Origin: Powellomyces hirtus
Taxonomy: Eukaryota; Chytridiomycota; Chytridiomycetes; Spizellomycetales; Powellomycetaceae
Length of the DNA stretch: 64,000 bases
Direction of reading: 5' to 3'
Assembly (NCBI GenBank): GCA_025526995.1
Contig: JAHLKG010000030.1
Span: forward strand, 196,501 to 260,500
Part shown: positions 21,801 to 32,985 of the stretch, piece after piece
How positions within the stretch are numbered: the stretch's first letter is position 1
Layout of the letters: every line of letters begins with the position of its first letter
Translations under genes and position numbers: made by a program
The notes under the pieces: model-generated
Told to the model about the DNA's origin: nothing
The model's database searches: none
The model's input: the letters and a program-made list of their open reading frames with translations, nothing else

Positions 21801-23107
21801 TCAATCACTATCAGAATTCTCACTAACTTCACTTGTGGCACGGCCCCGACGTTTCCGGGAACTCTTTGCTCGCGCTTGTTGTTTCCTCACTATATTGACT
21901 TGGCTTGCGTCAAACTCATCGGCCTTAACTCTTAGTTTTTGATATAGATCCTCGTTATAGCCGATGCATTGTAATATGCTTCCTCTGTGCGTCAGCTGGC
22001 CTTCGTGAAACGCATTTTCGATGTACGATGCGTGTTCTGATTGGGGGATGCCTGATAGGTCGAAACCTTGACTTTTGATCCACTTTTTGCCCCAATTTTT
22101 GGTAGCCAAAGCACGGGACCAGGTTTTCTTGGTCTGAGAAAAGAAAGGACTCTGTTATCATATTGTCGTGGTAGCCTCAGGCATGCATCATTGCTTGAAC
22201 GTACCGCTTCTGGAAGGCTTCGGTAGTCTTCTTTCGCGAGTTTGAGTGTGGGGAAGCACTCATACGTTCCAGCGTACCACCACGAGTTGCCCCCACTATG
22301 CTTTAGAAACTGAATGAACACTTCTAGCCGACCTTCATATTCTGTTGTCAAAGATGCTCCATGAGCTCCTGGCTTCTCGGGCAAGTCCGGATTCCATTTC
22401 TTCTTGAATGCTCCGTATCGCAATCTGTATCCCGGTTCAGTAATTTGCGTCCGGGTCGCAGCAATTGAAGGAATCGTGTCATTGCCGCTCCCTCCAAGGT
22501 TTTCCGTTATGTGGTCAAATCGATGAAATCCTGGACGCTGGGCAGCGTCCGCTGGAATGCCTTCTGGGCGGGCCAAATTCAGAGCGTCAATATCCAGCGC
22601 GACAGTGCCGTCAGGGTCCACCTTGAACTCCATTTTGATGTCGTCCGTCACACTTTCAGCTCCAGAGTCGACATTGTCAACCGCAGGTTCTCGCTTGATA
22701 TTCGCAACGGCTGGTGTGCTAGAGTTGGATGTTGGCGTTCCACTCTCGTCATCACCATCCTCCTCAGCATCCACGTTCTCACCCACAGGCTTTGGCTTGG
22801 TGTTTTGTGGTGGAGCTTGCTTTCTGACTTTGGGCGTTGGCGACGGCCGCGTGTCAACACTTTCTGTTGGAGAGGAACGCCTGATATTCTGTGACCGAGG
22901 CGGTGACACTTCTTGGAGGCCCGGTCCACAAGCTCTTGACATGAAGAGCTGTCGAAGTGATCGAGGTTCTGGTGTGGCTGGTGTTGTCGCCGTCTCCAAT
23001 TCAGAAGACCGTTTCTCTCGTTTGATACGTTTTGCCGGACGATTTGAAGATGAGGTTGCAGCCTCGTCATCGCTCAAGACCCCAATCGGCTCAGTCTGGT
23101 GAATCAT
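21801..23107 (-). CDS. Unrecognised nuclear-looking protein with conserved C-terminal domain
   Basis: Exons 23107-22205 and 22133-21801 in phase 0; 411 residues. No ATG is found upstream in frame after position 23179, so MIHQTEPIG at 23107 is the start. Residues 1-170 are low complexity, with basic patches (RPAKRIKREKR) suggesting nuclear import. A compact domain follows: GYRLRYGAFKKKWNPDLPE, FIQFLKHSGGNSWWYAGTYE, and after the junction TWSRALATKNWGKKWIKSQG. The tail is basic, then acidic (KQQARAKSSRKRRGRATSE). The layout resembles basidiomycete proteins with a C-terminal domain of unknown function (DUF6697-like), but I cannot confirm that. Function unknown. Confidence 0.7.
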
Positions 23108-23577
23108 ATTGTCGCCGTTTTTTTTTTGGGTCAGGCCAGAGTGTGCGCTGTCTACAGTATGCCTTTTTGCAGGTGTCAAAAAGTTGACAATTCAGCGGTT
23201 CACCCCACGCGTCACACTTCGTTTTACGGTACGAATTTACAACCGTTGGTAAGGAATGTTCTTACAGAGCTCTTGTTGTCTCCGTCGGAGTGATAGGATT
23301 AGATTAAATGACAATTTCCTTCTGATCATACATTCAATCTATGCTACATGGGACAGACGCCTGTTCAAAAAGTGCCTAATTCGAACTGAGTCAGCATCCT
23401 AGTTTCACTGTAGTCTACGGCGTCCGTGCGCCTGCTGTCTGGCCGAACATGGACAAGGCGATGATAAAACGAGTCGGTTCACAGTATCGGAACGCAAGGG
23501 GTACTGGCTTCCCATCTCACTTCTGGGCTTTGGCGCTATGCGGGTAATGAAGTTTGAAAAGAGGCAACCAGAGTGGG
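23108..23577. other. Intergenic
   Basis: Upstream region of the preceding minus-strand gene and 3' flank of the SDR gene. Nothing recognisable. Confidence 0.45.
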
Positions 23578-24680
23578 TCAGGCACTCAATCCTCCATCAA
23601 CGACCAGACATTGTCCGGTCATGAAATTTGCCTGAGATATGAACAATGCTGCATGGGCAATGTCCTAGATGGCGAAGGATCAACATGAAAAACCTCCACA
23701 TCCATTGCAAACTGCTCTCCCGTCACAATTTTACCTCAGGCCTTCCAAATCTTCGAAGTGGCGTGGCAGCAACATACTCTTCGCGCTTCGCGGTGGGAAT
23801 CCCTGGATGGAGATTTGACCGCCATTAATGGTCCATGATAGTGGATCACGGAACAACTACCATACCTGTAGTCATATCTGTATCAATATAACCCGGTGCA
23901 ATAGCGTTCACCCGTATGTTTCGGCTGCCCAGTTCACGAGATAACGACTTTGTGAACCCTAGTTGCAGGAATCAGAAACTGATGGGAGATCAGAAAAGGT
24001 GGCGTAATGATACCGATGATTCCTGCCTTCGATGCGGAGTAGACACTCTGTCCAGTGTTTCCTTTGATGCCAGCAACAGAGGATATGTTGATGATGCAAC
24101 CTAATCTTGAACGTGTGCAGCGTGAGAGGACGGCGGAGATGCAGTGCTTCTAGCAATGACAACGTAAAAACATTGTCATGACTTAGTCCTTCACCTTTCT
24201 TTCTCCGAAACATCCCTTTCGTCATGGCACGTGTAATCATAATCGTCGCGGTAAGATTGATGTTCAGGATATTGGAGATATGGGTTGGATTGGCCGTCAT
24301 CAGAGGCGCGTCTGTGGCGACGCCGGCGGAATTCACCAAGACATCGACGTCTCCCAAAGCTGCCAGGTTCTACAGGGACATATAAATCATCCAGACCAAG
24401 AAAGAACCTGTGCTGCATCATGATGTACCTTTCCCGTGTCTTCAAGTGAATGAAGGTCCCCAAGATCAGCTTGGAAAGTGACAACTCTGTCCTCTAACTT
24501 CGTTTGAGTCTCGTTTGCAAGGTGCGACTTGTATTCTTGCAGCAGGGACCTGCGAGCAGTTTCCAAATGTGCTGTTGAGCGCGACACTATTATGAGACGG
24601 TGCGACGGGAGAAAAGCTCGAGCGATAGCGAGGCCAATTCCTCGACTGCCCCCAGTTATCATGGCGGTCGGAGTCGCCAT
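23578..24680 (-). CDS. Short-chain dehydrogenase/reductase (FabG/CBR4-like)
   Basis: Six exons on the minus strand: 24680-24429, 24369-24195, 24100-24014, 23958-23866, 23802-23735, 23664-23578; 253 residues, all phases closing. Classical SDR landmarks are visible in order: [13 protein letters not shown] at the N-terminus (cofactor binding), [18 protein letters not shown] with the catalytic Ser, [15 protein letters not shown] with the YxxxK pair, [14 protein letters not shown], and the C-terminal [16 protein letters not shown]. This is closest to 3-oxoacyl-ACP reductase (FabG) or its mitochondrial relative CBR4. A fatty-acid synthesis role is plausible but not certain, since many SDRs share these motifs. 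The family match fixed every intron here. Confidence 0.92.
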
Positions 24681-25132
24681 TCCTCGTTTTCACAGCTCAG
24701 CCGCCTCTGAAGGGATACAGCCGGATATACCCTGGCAGCTATCAGACCAACGCAAAGTTGCTCTAATCGCAGCTGAAAACTGTACAGGCTTGCCGTCTGA
24801 TGACCGGTCTTTGTAGGAGTTCGGGGACCTCGGAGACGGGTGATCGAGATTGGCGTAAGCAAGCGCGTCCGCTTAATCCCAACCCTAACCTTCCCCACAC
24901 TCGACAAAATAGAATATTTCATGCTTTGGCATGGATACAGTGGGGTCCCTGGCATGGGGGTTGTAAACCGGTACAAAAGCTCGGGGGTTACTATATGCTA
25001 TACTACGTAAAAATATTTAAAGCCATTTGAACAAGAGAAGTGCAGCTATGAGTGGAGTGTCAACTCTGTAGTTGTTACGTTGAGAACGGTGGGAGATATT
25101 CCTTGAAGTCTGAGCCCGTGCGGCCTTTGCCC
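24681..25132. other. Intergenic
   Basis: Promoter side of the SDR gene and 3' side of the methyltransferase gene. No coding signal. A CCCTAACC-like stretch near 24882 is a single degenerate unit and not an array. Confidence 0.45.
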
Positions 25133-26304
25133 TCAAAGTTCGTTTCCAATCGTAACCCAGAAATCTCTCAGATTGTTTTTCCGTCCGAAGATCTCCAAGT
25201 ACTTGCCTGTGCGTGCACACCAACGTTTAAAGGCTAGGAAGAACTATGATCTTCGGATTGATTCCGTTGCACCTACCATTTGGCACAAGCTTCTCAATCA
25301 TCTCATACAGTTCCTCAGGTTTCTGACTCTGCCCTCGTCGCTGAGAGAATATGACATCACTGGCGACGCCGTGCTGACATCCTGGGGGGTCCTTTCCTTT
25401 GCGGCCAACCAAGCAAGTTTCCTTTGCATGTTGCAAATAGTATCCATGACCTTTTGCCATTCGACGATTTACAGTCTGCTTGACCCATGTGATGTCGTCG
25501 ACGTACTCGTAGCCCCACTTCTGCATCAGCTCAAATGCCTTCACGTATTTGTTGTTAATGACCCATATGAAAATAAAGCCGTTTTGTTGCAGGGTCGCGA
25601 TAGGAAGTTCTTCGATTAGAGCATCGGGTAACTGTTGATACGCAATCGCTACGCCCCTTGTTGGGGCATGGGACGCCAGCTGCCACGGAGGGTCCATGAG
25701 AATAACGTCAAACTGACTGGCGGCTGCCAAGGTGTCCCACTCGAACGTCATCACGTTCGTTTTGATAGGGACGCACCAAGTTGGGGCATCAAAGTTTGAG
25801 TAATCCATGTCTGTAGAGACATTGTTAGCAAATATTCTTGATTTGTCCAACGGGCCTCTCCCTTGAGATACCTTCATCGCCACTGTCTTCTTCGCCAGCC
25901 TTCTTCTCCCCCTTCAGAATGCGAATTTCCTCAACAAGTCCATCGATCATCAATTGCAACTCCTCTTCTTTGCGCAACAGTTCCTCCAATGTCTGCCCTT
26001 CGAGTGGCAATGCTGGTGGGACCGTTGATTCGCCATTTTCAGCACTAGTTTGTTTTTCTGTCAGTAAAGCGGAGACACTTGATAAAGCAGAGTTGCTCTG
26101 GGTGCTAGGGTTGAGTGGCGATGCTTTCGGGTTGGCAGACAGAGTTTTCTGCACGGGAAGTTTCTTCCCGGCGCTGGGACCTTTCATTGTGCGTTTCGCC
26201 GAAGATGAATGTGTTGACGCTCGGGCCCGCTTTCGGTTGCTGCTACACAGTGGTGTGAATTCTCCATCCCCATCGCTATCACTCTGACCTGTATTCGAGG
26301 ACAT
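25133..26304 (-). CDS. Short MT-A70 family adenine N6-methyltransferase
   Basis: Three exons on the minus strand: 26304-25872, 25810-25277 and 25206-25133; 346 residues. The N-terminal 130 residues are Ser/Lys-rich, then coiled (LEELLRKEEELQLMIDGL). The catalytic MT-A70 domain has DVILMDPPWQL near residue 183, FIFIWVINNKYVKAFELM, WGYEYVDDITWVKQTVN, HAKETCLVGRKG, SQKPEELYEMIEKLVPNG, then EIFGRKNNLRDFWVTIGNEL in the last exon. DPPW marks an active subunit (METTL3/Ime4 type) and not METTL14 (EPPL). It is much shorter than METTL3 or Ime4, lacks CCCH fingers, and the residues after DPPW differ from METTL3. It may belong to the MTA1/AMT1 clade that methylates DNA in ciliates and early-diverging fungi. 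Confidence 0.9.
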
Positions 26305-26549
26305 TCTCCCAACTATATGTCTGTAATAGCAAGTCGAAAGAGGAACGGAAATGAAGATAACAATGTCCGAACTTGTCCGAACACTGCGCCACGCACTGCA
26401 TCGCGAGCGAAGGACGATGAGGATGTGGTACTCGAGCAGCAACCATGTATTTACGATTCACTCAATATGTAATTACTAGTACTGAATATCACATAATAAA
26501 GGAGTCCAGCGCTGGGATTCATCCAACTTTCCCAATCTATCTAACCCTG

Positions 26550-26893
26550 CTAATTAGGATTCCCGCCTCTGTGCCAAGAACAGGCGTGCGACTGGCAACA
26601 GCCCAAACACTTTTTTGGTTCCACGCATCGGCTGGCCTTGTGTTTCCATTTGCATGACACACACAACCTTGCTGGTCGCTGAGCCTCCTTTCTCTTTTCC
26701 CTTCCTTGTCTGCTTTCTTTCTCTGCATGCGTCTTTCTTCAGCTTCCTTCTCCAGTCTCTCCATCTCCTACCGGCAGTGCTTCTCAGCTGTCCTGTTTTT
26801 TCTTCAACCTGTACGCGGGGCTTCCAGGGGTCGATCTGTGATATGCCATTTTTACCGGCCATATCACCTGAGCAACTCTCGAACGTCAACCAT
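26550..26893 (-). CDS. Possible small Cys/His-rich zinc-binding protein
   Basis: Tentative. The C-terminal frame reads LCVSCKWKHKASRCV then EPKKCLGCCQSHACSWH before a TAG at 26550-26552. This has the C-x2-C ... C-x2-C-C ... C-x2-H spacing of a small zinc finger. A candidate first exon starts with MVDVRELLR at 26893 and could splice into a lysine-rich stretch (KTHAEKESRQGREKRKEAQ) that leads into the Cys-rich part; the acceptor is not certain. Another reading frame through the same stretch is also open and helical, so the structure is unresolved. No named family recognised. Confidence 0.35.
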
Positions 26894-26997
26894 GATATGA
26901 TTAAGGATAATCCTTGATGTTCTATCGCTGTGTGGCGCCCCCGTGTAGTGCCACTTCAAAGGCGTATCACCACAGTCCTCGTCTTTGTCTAAACGGA

Positions 26998-27466
26998 TCA
27001 CATTGAGAACATGTACGCCCAGCCTGCAACGCAACAGTGCCCGTAAACAACTCCCTCCCATAGATTGTGTCTGATAACGACCTCGTGCGTAGTAATGCAA
27101 TCTCTGTCTTCTATCATGTCAGCCTCTTGGTTCCAGCTCCTGACTGGGCCCATTTTCCCTTCCGGAAAAGACGAAGACAAGAGTAGCCGCCGAGTAGCTT
27201 TCGCCTTGCAAGATCTCCATTGTCGGCTCCCTGCACAAGGTCTGCCGGAGTATAGAACTCAAGAATCCTCAGTAGGCTCAAAGGCATCAGTTCTCGAATC
27301 AATTGGCCCGACATGCGTGAGACTCTCTGCGCGAAGAGTTGCAAATACGATCGATTGGAGATCGAGGAATATGGCGCGCCAGACTTCAGGCGGGCTTCTT
27401 TTGTCCCAAGTGGAGGTGAGGTGCACGTGCTGTAGCTGTCAAATCACGGTCGCGTCGAATGGGTAA
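26998..27466 (-). other. Unresolved coding-like segments
   Basis: Several minus-strand frames look protein-like in succession: PPEVWRAIFLDLQSIVFATL near 27360-27420, and THEVVIRHNLWEGVVYG ending with a stop at 26998. I could not join them with plausible introns. This may be a small multi-exon gene divergent from the helicase-like gene, or chance. A plus-strand frame of 133 codons also crosses it. Confidence 0.25.
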
Positions 27467-27556
27467 GCACATTCGCTGGTCTCACTGTCGAATTTTAAGC
27501 TCGCTGTCTCTCCGTGTTCGTTCCCCGACTTGATTGCTCGAACACACGTCAACATC

Positions 27557-29655
27557 ATGGACGTAGAGAGATGGATGGCTGAGACGACACCTCGCAGCAT
27601 GTCCTTTTCACCATCCAGCAATCAGCTGAGCTCAGATTGGGAGTTGGCGGACGAGTGGTACTCCGAGCAAGAGGAGTCAACTCCAACTGCCCCTAGTAGG
27701 TCACAGAGGGAAAGCCAACAGCGAGTGCCTACGCAGCGACTGAGCACCTTTGAGAAACAAGCACCATTGGAACCACATCTTGTCGTCAGTCATCTAAAAC
27801 AAAGGATCAAGTACTTGGAACGCGAGTTGAAGGCTCAGAAAGCTCTGCACAAGAAGCCCAGACAGAAGATGGCTCAAGAATTCTTGCACTGGGTTCAGCA
27901 AGCACAAGTGAAAGAGGATCAAATTCGTACAGTGCAGAGGGAAGCGTTGACGGTTCTGCAGACATTGAAAAAGGAAAGGCAGTCTATTTTCGACGTATGT
28001 TATGGCGTTATTTGAACGGCGGCATTCAATTGATCCATCTTAACCTTCTTGAACAGAAACCTTTGCGCGGAGTCATCGTTACGCCGACTGGCTCTGGGAA
28101 AACATTGACAGCGCTGTTGGCAATGACCGCTCTTCGCCCTTCAACCCTTCCGATCGTATTCTTGTGCCGATACATTCATCCAGTGACGAATATGAATGAA
28201 CAGATGCTAGACGCGATGCAATTGTTCAAGCAGGTTCTCCGCCACACCAGCTCGATGTTTGACGTTGATGATTTCTTTGCAGAAAAGCTCATCATCAGCA
28301 GTGAGCACCGGTCTCGGCGCCAGGGACCTCGATGGTACTTCCAATCTGAAGCGCCAACAATCATCTTTGGCGCCATGAGAACATTCGTTGAACGGTTCAA
28401 GCGCGCGCGTAATCACTGTCGGGACAGGTCATCGCTCATCAACCCTTCGCTGATCATCATTGACGAAAGTCATCTCGAACAGAAGCACTTGTCGGAGATA
28501 TTCACACTTTTTCCTGATGCCGACGTCATCTGCTTCACGGCTACTCCGGATTTGAGTCGATACAAATTCCCATATCCCATTCTCTATGAAATGACGGACA
28601 AACAATCGATCTGTAGAGGATCCATCGTGAATCGTCAAACGAACAAGAATCCGATCTGGTTGCAAATCGACCTCGATTTTCACGACTTGCGATCGGGCCA
28701 AACTCATGTATCGCCAGAGGCCGTCAAGCGTGAAATTTCTGGCAATCGTGAATTTCGACAGACCTTGCTGAAGCAGCCGTGCGTGCAAGAGATAATCGTG
28801 GAAGCAGTCGTCAAAACCTTCAAACACTTCCGACAACATGTCCAGAAGAACGCAGTTGCTCTGCACAAGTGCGAGTCGAAGCAAATTGCATATCAGTATA
28901 AACAGTTGTTCTCAAAATACCTTGGAACAGGAGTGTACTGTGCTACGAGCGACGATCCCATCAAGGCCGGAGCGCTGGCAACTCGCTTGAAGCATGACAC
29001 CAATCTCAAAGTTCTGATCATTGTGAAAAGATTGCACGTCTCCTTTCACGATCCCCGTATCTGCATCGTCAGCGTCTGTCATGAAACCAACATGACAGAT
29101 TTACCGCAAGCTGCCGGTCGGGCGTCGTCGCGCACGCTGACGTGTCCTACGTGGTTTGCCCTTATCACCCCGTCACTTTGCCGAATGGACGATGCTTGGT
29201 CGTTTTGGAAAGCAAAAGCGCACTTTGGTTATCAGCGTGCTATCGACGTGGTTTCACACCGTCAGCCCGAGCTATTCACGGACAAGGAACAGATTATCAT
29301 GGGAAACTTTTGCGAAATGAGCCAAGAAACCAACTCGAAACGATTCACGAACGCAACGCTTAAAGTCTCATGTGTTAGTGGACGCATGGTGGTGCAAGAT
29401 CATCTGGTGAATGACGAGAGACTTGGACCAAAGAGGCAATTTCAGCAATTTCTTGATACCACCACCCTCGGAACCAAACCTGCGACGCCTGAACCCGCCG
29501 TCTCTCTGTCTAAAGACCAACCAAGTCATCTACATACACGGAAGAGATATGCCGAACGCGTGAGCGTGGAGTCATTCGAACGCGAGATGAATGCCACTGA
29601 AGCTACGGATTGGGAACCACCTAATCGGCGCAGGAAATTCATGGTGCATGCCTGA
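27557..29655 (+). CDS. SF2 helicase-like ATPase with N-terminal coiled coil
   Basis: Exons 27557-27994 and 28057-29655 in phase 0, 678 residues. The N-terminal 146 residues are acidic and polar and end in a coiled coil (HLKQRIKYLERELKAQKAL). Helicase motifs follow: I GVIVTPTGSGKT, II PSLIIIDESH, III ICFTATP, and VI MTDLPQAAGRASSR. So the two RecA-like lobes appear complete. The C-terminal 150 residues are basic and unstructured (RRRKFMVHA at the end). The motif II sequence DESH and the loose motif VI resemble restriction-type or UvrB/ERCC3-like SF2 proteins more than the DEAD-box or RecQ families. I cannot assign a named family. Likely an ATP-dependent nucleic-acid translocase. Nothing nearby suggests a restriction system. 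Confidence 0.8.
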
Positions 29656-29831
29656 AGACCACACCAAAAAAGAGCCGATCGATCGTCGCATGAGCGTTGT
29701 TTGCAAAGTGTTTTGATTTTTCTATATGAAGATACGAGTGATGGGGTTCGGCATATGAATTGTAAGTTCACTTCTTGGGTTGGGTAGTGTAGTTGATGAT
29801 CTTATATACTGGAGAAGAAGATGGAAGAAAA

Positions 29832-30989
29832 TCAGGTTCGAGTATTGAGCTGTTGCAAGTAGCAAAGTAACGTACCACAGAAGGCCGTAAACGCGATTCC
29901 CATGAATTCTAAAATCACAAAATGATCAGATCCAGAATGATGCCAGTGATATCCGTATACAATTTGCAGCAGGAGGAACATACGTTTCAAACTGGCCTTT
30001 GTCCCTTCTCTGATTTGAATCATTCGTTGAGTCAGCAGCTCAATTTCCTCGTCTATTCGCGCTTCCGCCTTTTTAACCATGTCCTTCAATTCAGCCGCCT
30101 CATCTTGTATCCGAGCCTTTTCAAGGTTGATGTCCAATCTGACTCCACCGTGAACTCGCGAGACTTCTTCACGCATGCTGAGTTTCATACGCTCCACTTC
30201 CTGCATGATTCGTTCCAGCTCGCCGCGGAGTACAGCAAAGTCCCTCTTTTCCAGCATCTGTATATCGGAGCGTAATTGGGCGAAGTCCTGCTCAGCATCT
30301 GCTATCTCGCTGGATTGTTCAGCTTTCGTCACCATGGATCGCACCACATTTTCCATACTGCAGAAGACACACACACGAAGAAGCAAATAAGAAAACACTC
30401 TGATCTGTTGTGCGCAATGCATGGACTATTTGCACAGTTCAAGACATCTTACCTTTCGGACACAGCTTCAGTTACAAGCTGCAAGACAGCGTCCGACTGC
30501 ACTGAAGTAAATCCTTCCGCCTGCAGCATCTGTGCGTATCTGCTGGTATTGAATGTCGTGCCACCTGTTCCGAGGGCAGAAATAGAAGCTGAAGACAGAG
30601 ACTCGATCTCTGCTGTGCTCGGCTGGTTGTTGGATAGAGGTGGAAGGGAAGATTCCAGTGGTGGCGGAACTTCACGAGGCTTCAGCCGCGGTTGTTGGCC
30701 GGCTACAGTTGTCTCATTTCCCGAGGGTGGGGATGGGGGCGTAGCTGAGGTGATCGGAAAGACGGAGTTGGGGTTATTGTCATCGGAAGGGAGGTTGGAA
30801 AAGGAACTTTGTTGGCATGTTATTGGCAACGAGCGGGGTGGAGTGAGGATCGAGCGCCGTTCTGAAATGAAAGAGCGTTGTGAGTCAAAACACAATATTT
30901 CGGAAAACGACGACAATCATTATGTTTCGTGCATGCGGACCTATGAGGAGAGAGGTCAGTTCCCTGGCTAGTCGTATTCGGTTCCTCAT
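29832..30989 (-). CDS. CCDC90/MCUR1-like mitochondrial membrane protein (DUF1640)
   Basis: Four exons on the minus strand: 30989-30941, 30861-30453, 30357-29984 and 29908-29832; 302 residues. The start MRNRIRLARELTSLLIERR is a strongly basic amphipathic presequence, expected for mitochondrial import. A Pro/Ser-rich linker follows. The family core is FNTSRYAQMLQAEGFTSVQS, LEKRDFAVLRGELERI, SRVHGGVRLDINLEKARIQD and a long coiled coil, with a C-terminal hydrophobic segment (FMGIAFTAFCGTLLCYL). This is the CCDC90/MCUR1/FMP32 family of inner-membrane proteins, linked to calcium uniporter regulation, cytochrome oxidase assembly or proline use, depending on species. It starts 120 bp from the divergent gene at 31110. 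Confidence 0.9.
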
Positions 30990-31109
30990 GCTTTCGACTT
31001 TGTGTGAATTTTGTCAAACAGTGAACGTTGAACGGAAGCCACGGAGCAGCGCGCGTTTGCATGTTTTTGACGTTTGTGACATCTGGCAAAGAGAATGAGA
31101 TGAAACTTC

Positions 31110-31848
31110 ATGACAGTAGTGGTTCGCCAAGATATGTGCCACGGCCTCAGCAGAAATCATCTCACAATTCTTGTGAAGCCTGGAGACATGGCCCCCAAAA
31201 CTCACCCGGTCAGCATGACTGTAAACGAGCGGTCTTCGGTCGTTACTCTTGTTCTTCCTTCTCAGGCCAAAGCGCATATCTCTGAGGAAAGAACCATGAC
31301 TTTCGCCTTCTCACCCGACGGATTCCCTACTTGTAGAAAGTTACTTCTGGAATCATCGGCACGCATACGACGGTGAGTCTCCACCCTTCCCGAACGATCT
31401 TAATGGATATAGACATGCCCTTCCGATGCGAGAACGACAGGACCTTTATCCGATTCTGGCAAGTATCGTTAAAGGGCCATATTCGCCGCATCCAGGGGTC
31501 TCTGGAATGCCATCGCTCATGGCTTTCCACGCACCATTCAATCGAGAGTTCGGTCTATGAACGACCGCGATCAGGCCCTGGACGGTAGGAGACGGGGAAC
31601 AAAGTACAATCAAGCACGGTTAAAGTTGGCGCTGCGAGTGATCATTAGCAGCTGGACAACAAGTTCCTCATGCTGCCATCGCATCAGATGTCGGCTTTCG
31701 CTTTCTTCGACTACTTATCTATTCTCTCTCGAAGCGGATGGGAGTGACAGTTTTCGAAAATTCTATTACTCCACGGACGCTTGCTACAATGCTGGCATCC
31801 TCACTTGTCGGAACATGTTATGCAAACAAGAGACACTGTAGACCTTGA
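31110..31848 (+). CDS. Hypothetical protein, weakly RhoGAP-like C-terminus
   Basis: Proposed exons 31110-31372, 31413-31552 and 31649-31848; 200 residues. The phases close across all three exons. The end reads IASDVGFRFLRLLIYSLSKR, then FENSITPRTLATMLASSLVG. This recalls the helix and NxMTxxxLAxxxxxxL pattern of the second half of RhoGAP domains, but there is no arginine-finger region that I can identify. The second donor (GTCTAT) is weak; reading through it instead ends the protein at a TGA at 31558-31560 (136 residues). The first exon (VKPGDMAPKTHPVSMTVNE) has no known motif. Function not assigned. Confidence 0.45.
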
Positions 31849-32262
31849 TGTATGATGTGATTGACAAGTCTCTCTGCTTGCATGTATAACATTCTCTTTG
31901 CGCGCTTCAAAAGTATGCTCTTGGCAACAGTTGATTCACCACGATGGCGAGTCGTACTGAGAATGATGTGAAATGCGCACATGATGAGCCGAGTGATGGG
32001 GTCCTTCAATACACAGACTTGTAGCAGACCTGCCTTGTATATCTGATCGAGACATAGAATAGATTCGGGCCCGTCTTGGTCCTGCTTTGGCAATGATTCA
32101 AGGAAAGAAAGGCAGCTGAAGCTTGATTGTCAAAAGCACTTGCGCGAGAGAATTGAGTCATTCCGACGCATCGAGGATGCACTAATATTAATGATATCTA
32201 CAAGGTGGACTTGGCCTCCACAGCTAACTTCTTCTATCGGGGGTTGCTTGTTCTTTCGAGAA
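31849..32262. other. Intergenic
   Basis: A 91-codon minus-strand open frame at 31818-32093 overlaps the end of the previous gene and has no motif. Otherwise only the 3' flank of MRPL31. Confidence 0.45.
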
Positions 32263-32829
32263 TTACTTGCCCGCAGGGGCCTGAGGGTGATGTACATTCG
32301 TAGGCTCCCACCGACGACCATGCGGCACCTTTGTCCAGTGCGGGACCCAGTGAATTGGCTTGATGCCGTTTCGGTATCGCTTTGATTCCACCCAGTACTT
32401 TTCCAGCGGCGTCATTTGAGATTCTTTCGGTGCGCGTCGGGCGAGTTCCTGGGGACATAAGGAATGTCAGTGTTTCGCTCATATGCACGATCCATCCTCC
32501 CTCGGACTCTCGCAGCAAGTCTACGTCTTCCAGTATCCCCTCCCACTCACCAGTGCTCGCAGCTCAACTCCGCTCTTGACTAACGTATCAACAACATCAT
32601 CAACAGCTCGCAATCTCTTTCGGTGTCGGTATTTCTGTGTGTCGGTCAATCGGAATCGGCGTTTCCTATGGTTAAAGAATCAGAAAATGACGGCAAGGAC
32701 CCTAGTACCGATAAGAGCCCCATTTCCAACGCAGAGACTACCAATGCACGTTATCATATACTTGATGTGCTCTACGTACCATACTAGACCGCCAAGAGTG
32801 GCGAGTGTTGATCTGAATGCTCCAAACAT
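32263..32829 (-). CDS. MRPL31: Mitochondrial large-subunit ribosomal protein L31 (mL60)
   Basis: Three exons on the minus strand: 32829-32780, 32665-32551 and 32448-32263; 116 residues with consistent phases. The sequence begins MFGAFRSTLATLGGLVWK, continues TDTQKYRHRKRLRAVDDVVD, then PKESQMTPLEKYWVESKRYR and HWTKVPHGRRWEP. The KxR-rich QKYRHRxRLRxVD block, the ESxMTPxxKYW segment and the terminal KVPHWTKVPHGRR-like block are hallmarks of fungal MRPL31. It is a structural protein of the mitochondrial 54S subunit. It is head-to-head with the JmjC gene, 156 bp between ATGs. Confidence 0.92.
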
Positions 32830-32985
32830 TGTCGGCTGTTCGAATTGTCAAATCACTCGCAGCTTTCCACTTGACAGGTCCAGTCAAATTCTGATCGACG
32901 CATTCCAGCCACTTGTGTGTCATGTGACTTGCAACTGCTTACAAAAGTGCATTGACAGCATTCATTCTGAACCCATTTGCCAACA

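Noticed and set aside
22557..23102. 181-codon plus-strand open frame
   Set aside because: Antisense to the low-complexity N-terminal half of the minus-strand gene at 21801-23107.
24880..24900. Telomere-like CCCTAACC sequence
   Set aside because: A single imperfect unit, unlike the array at 9535-9573; expected by chance.
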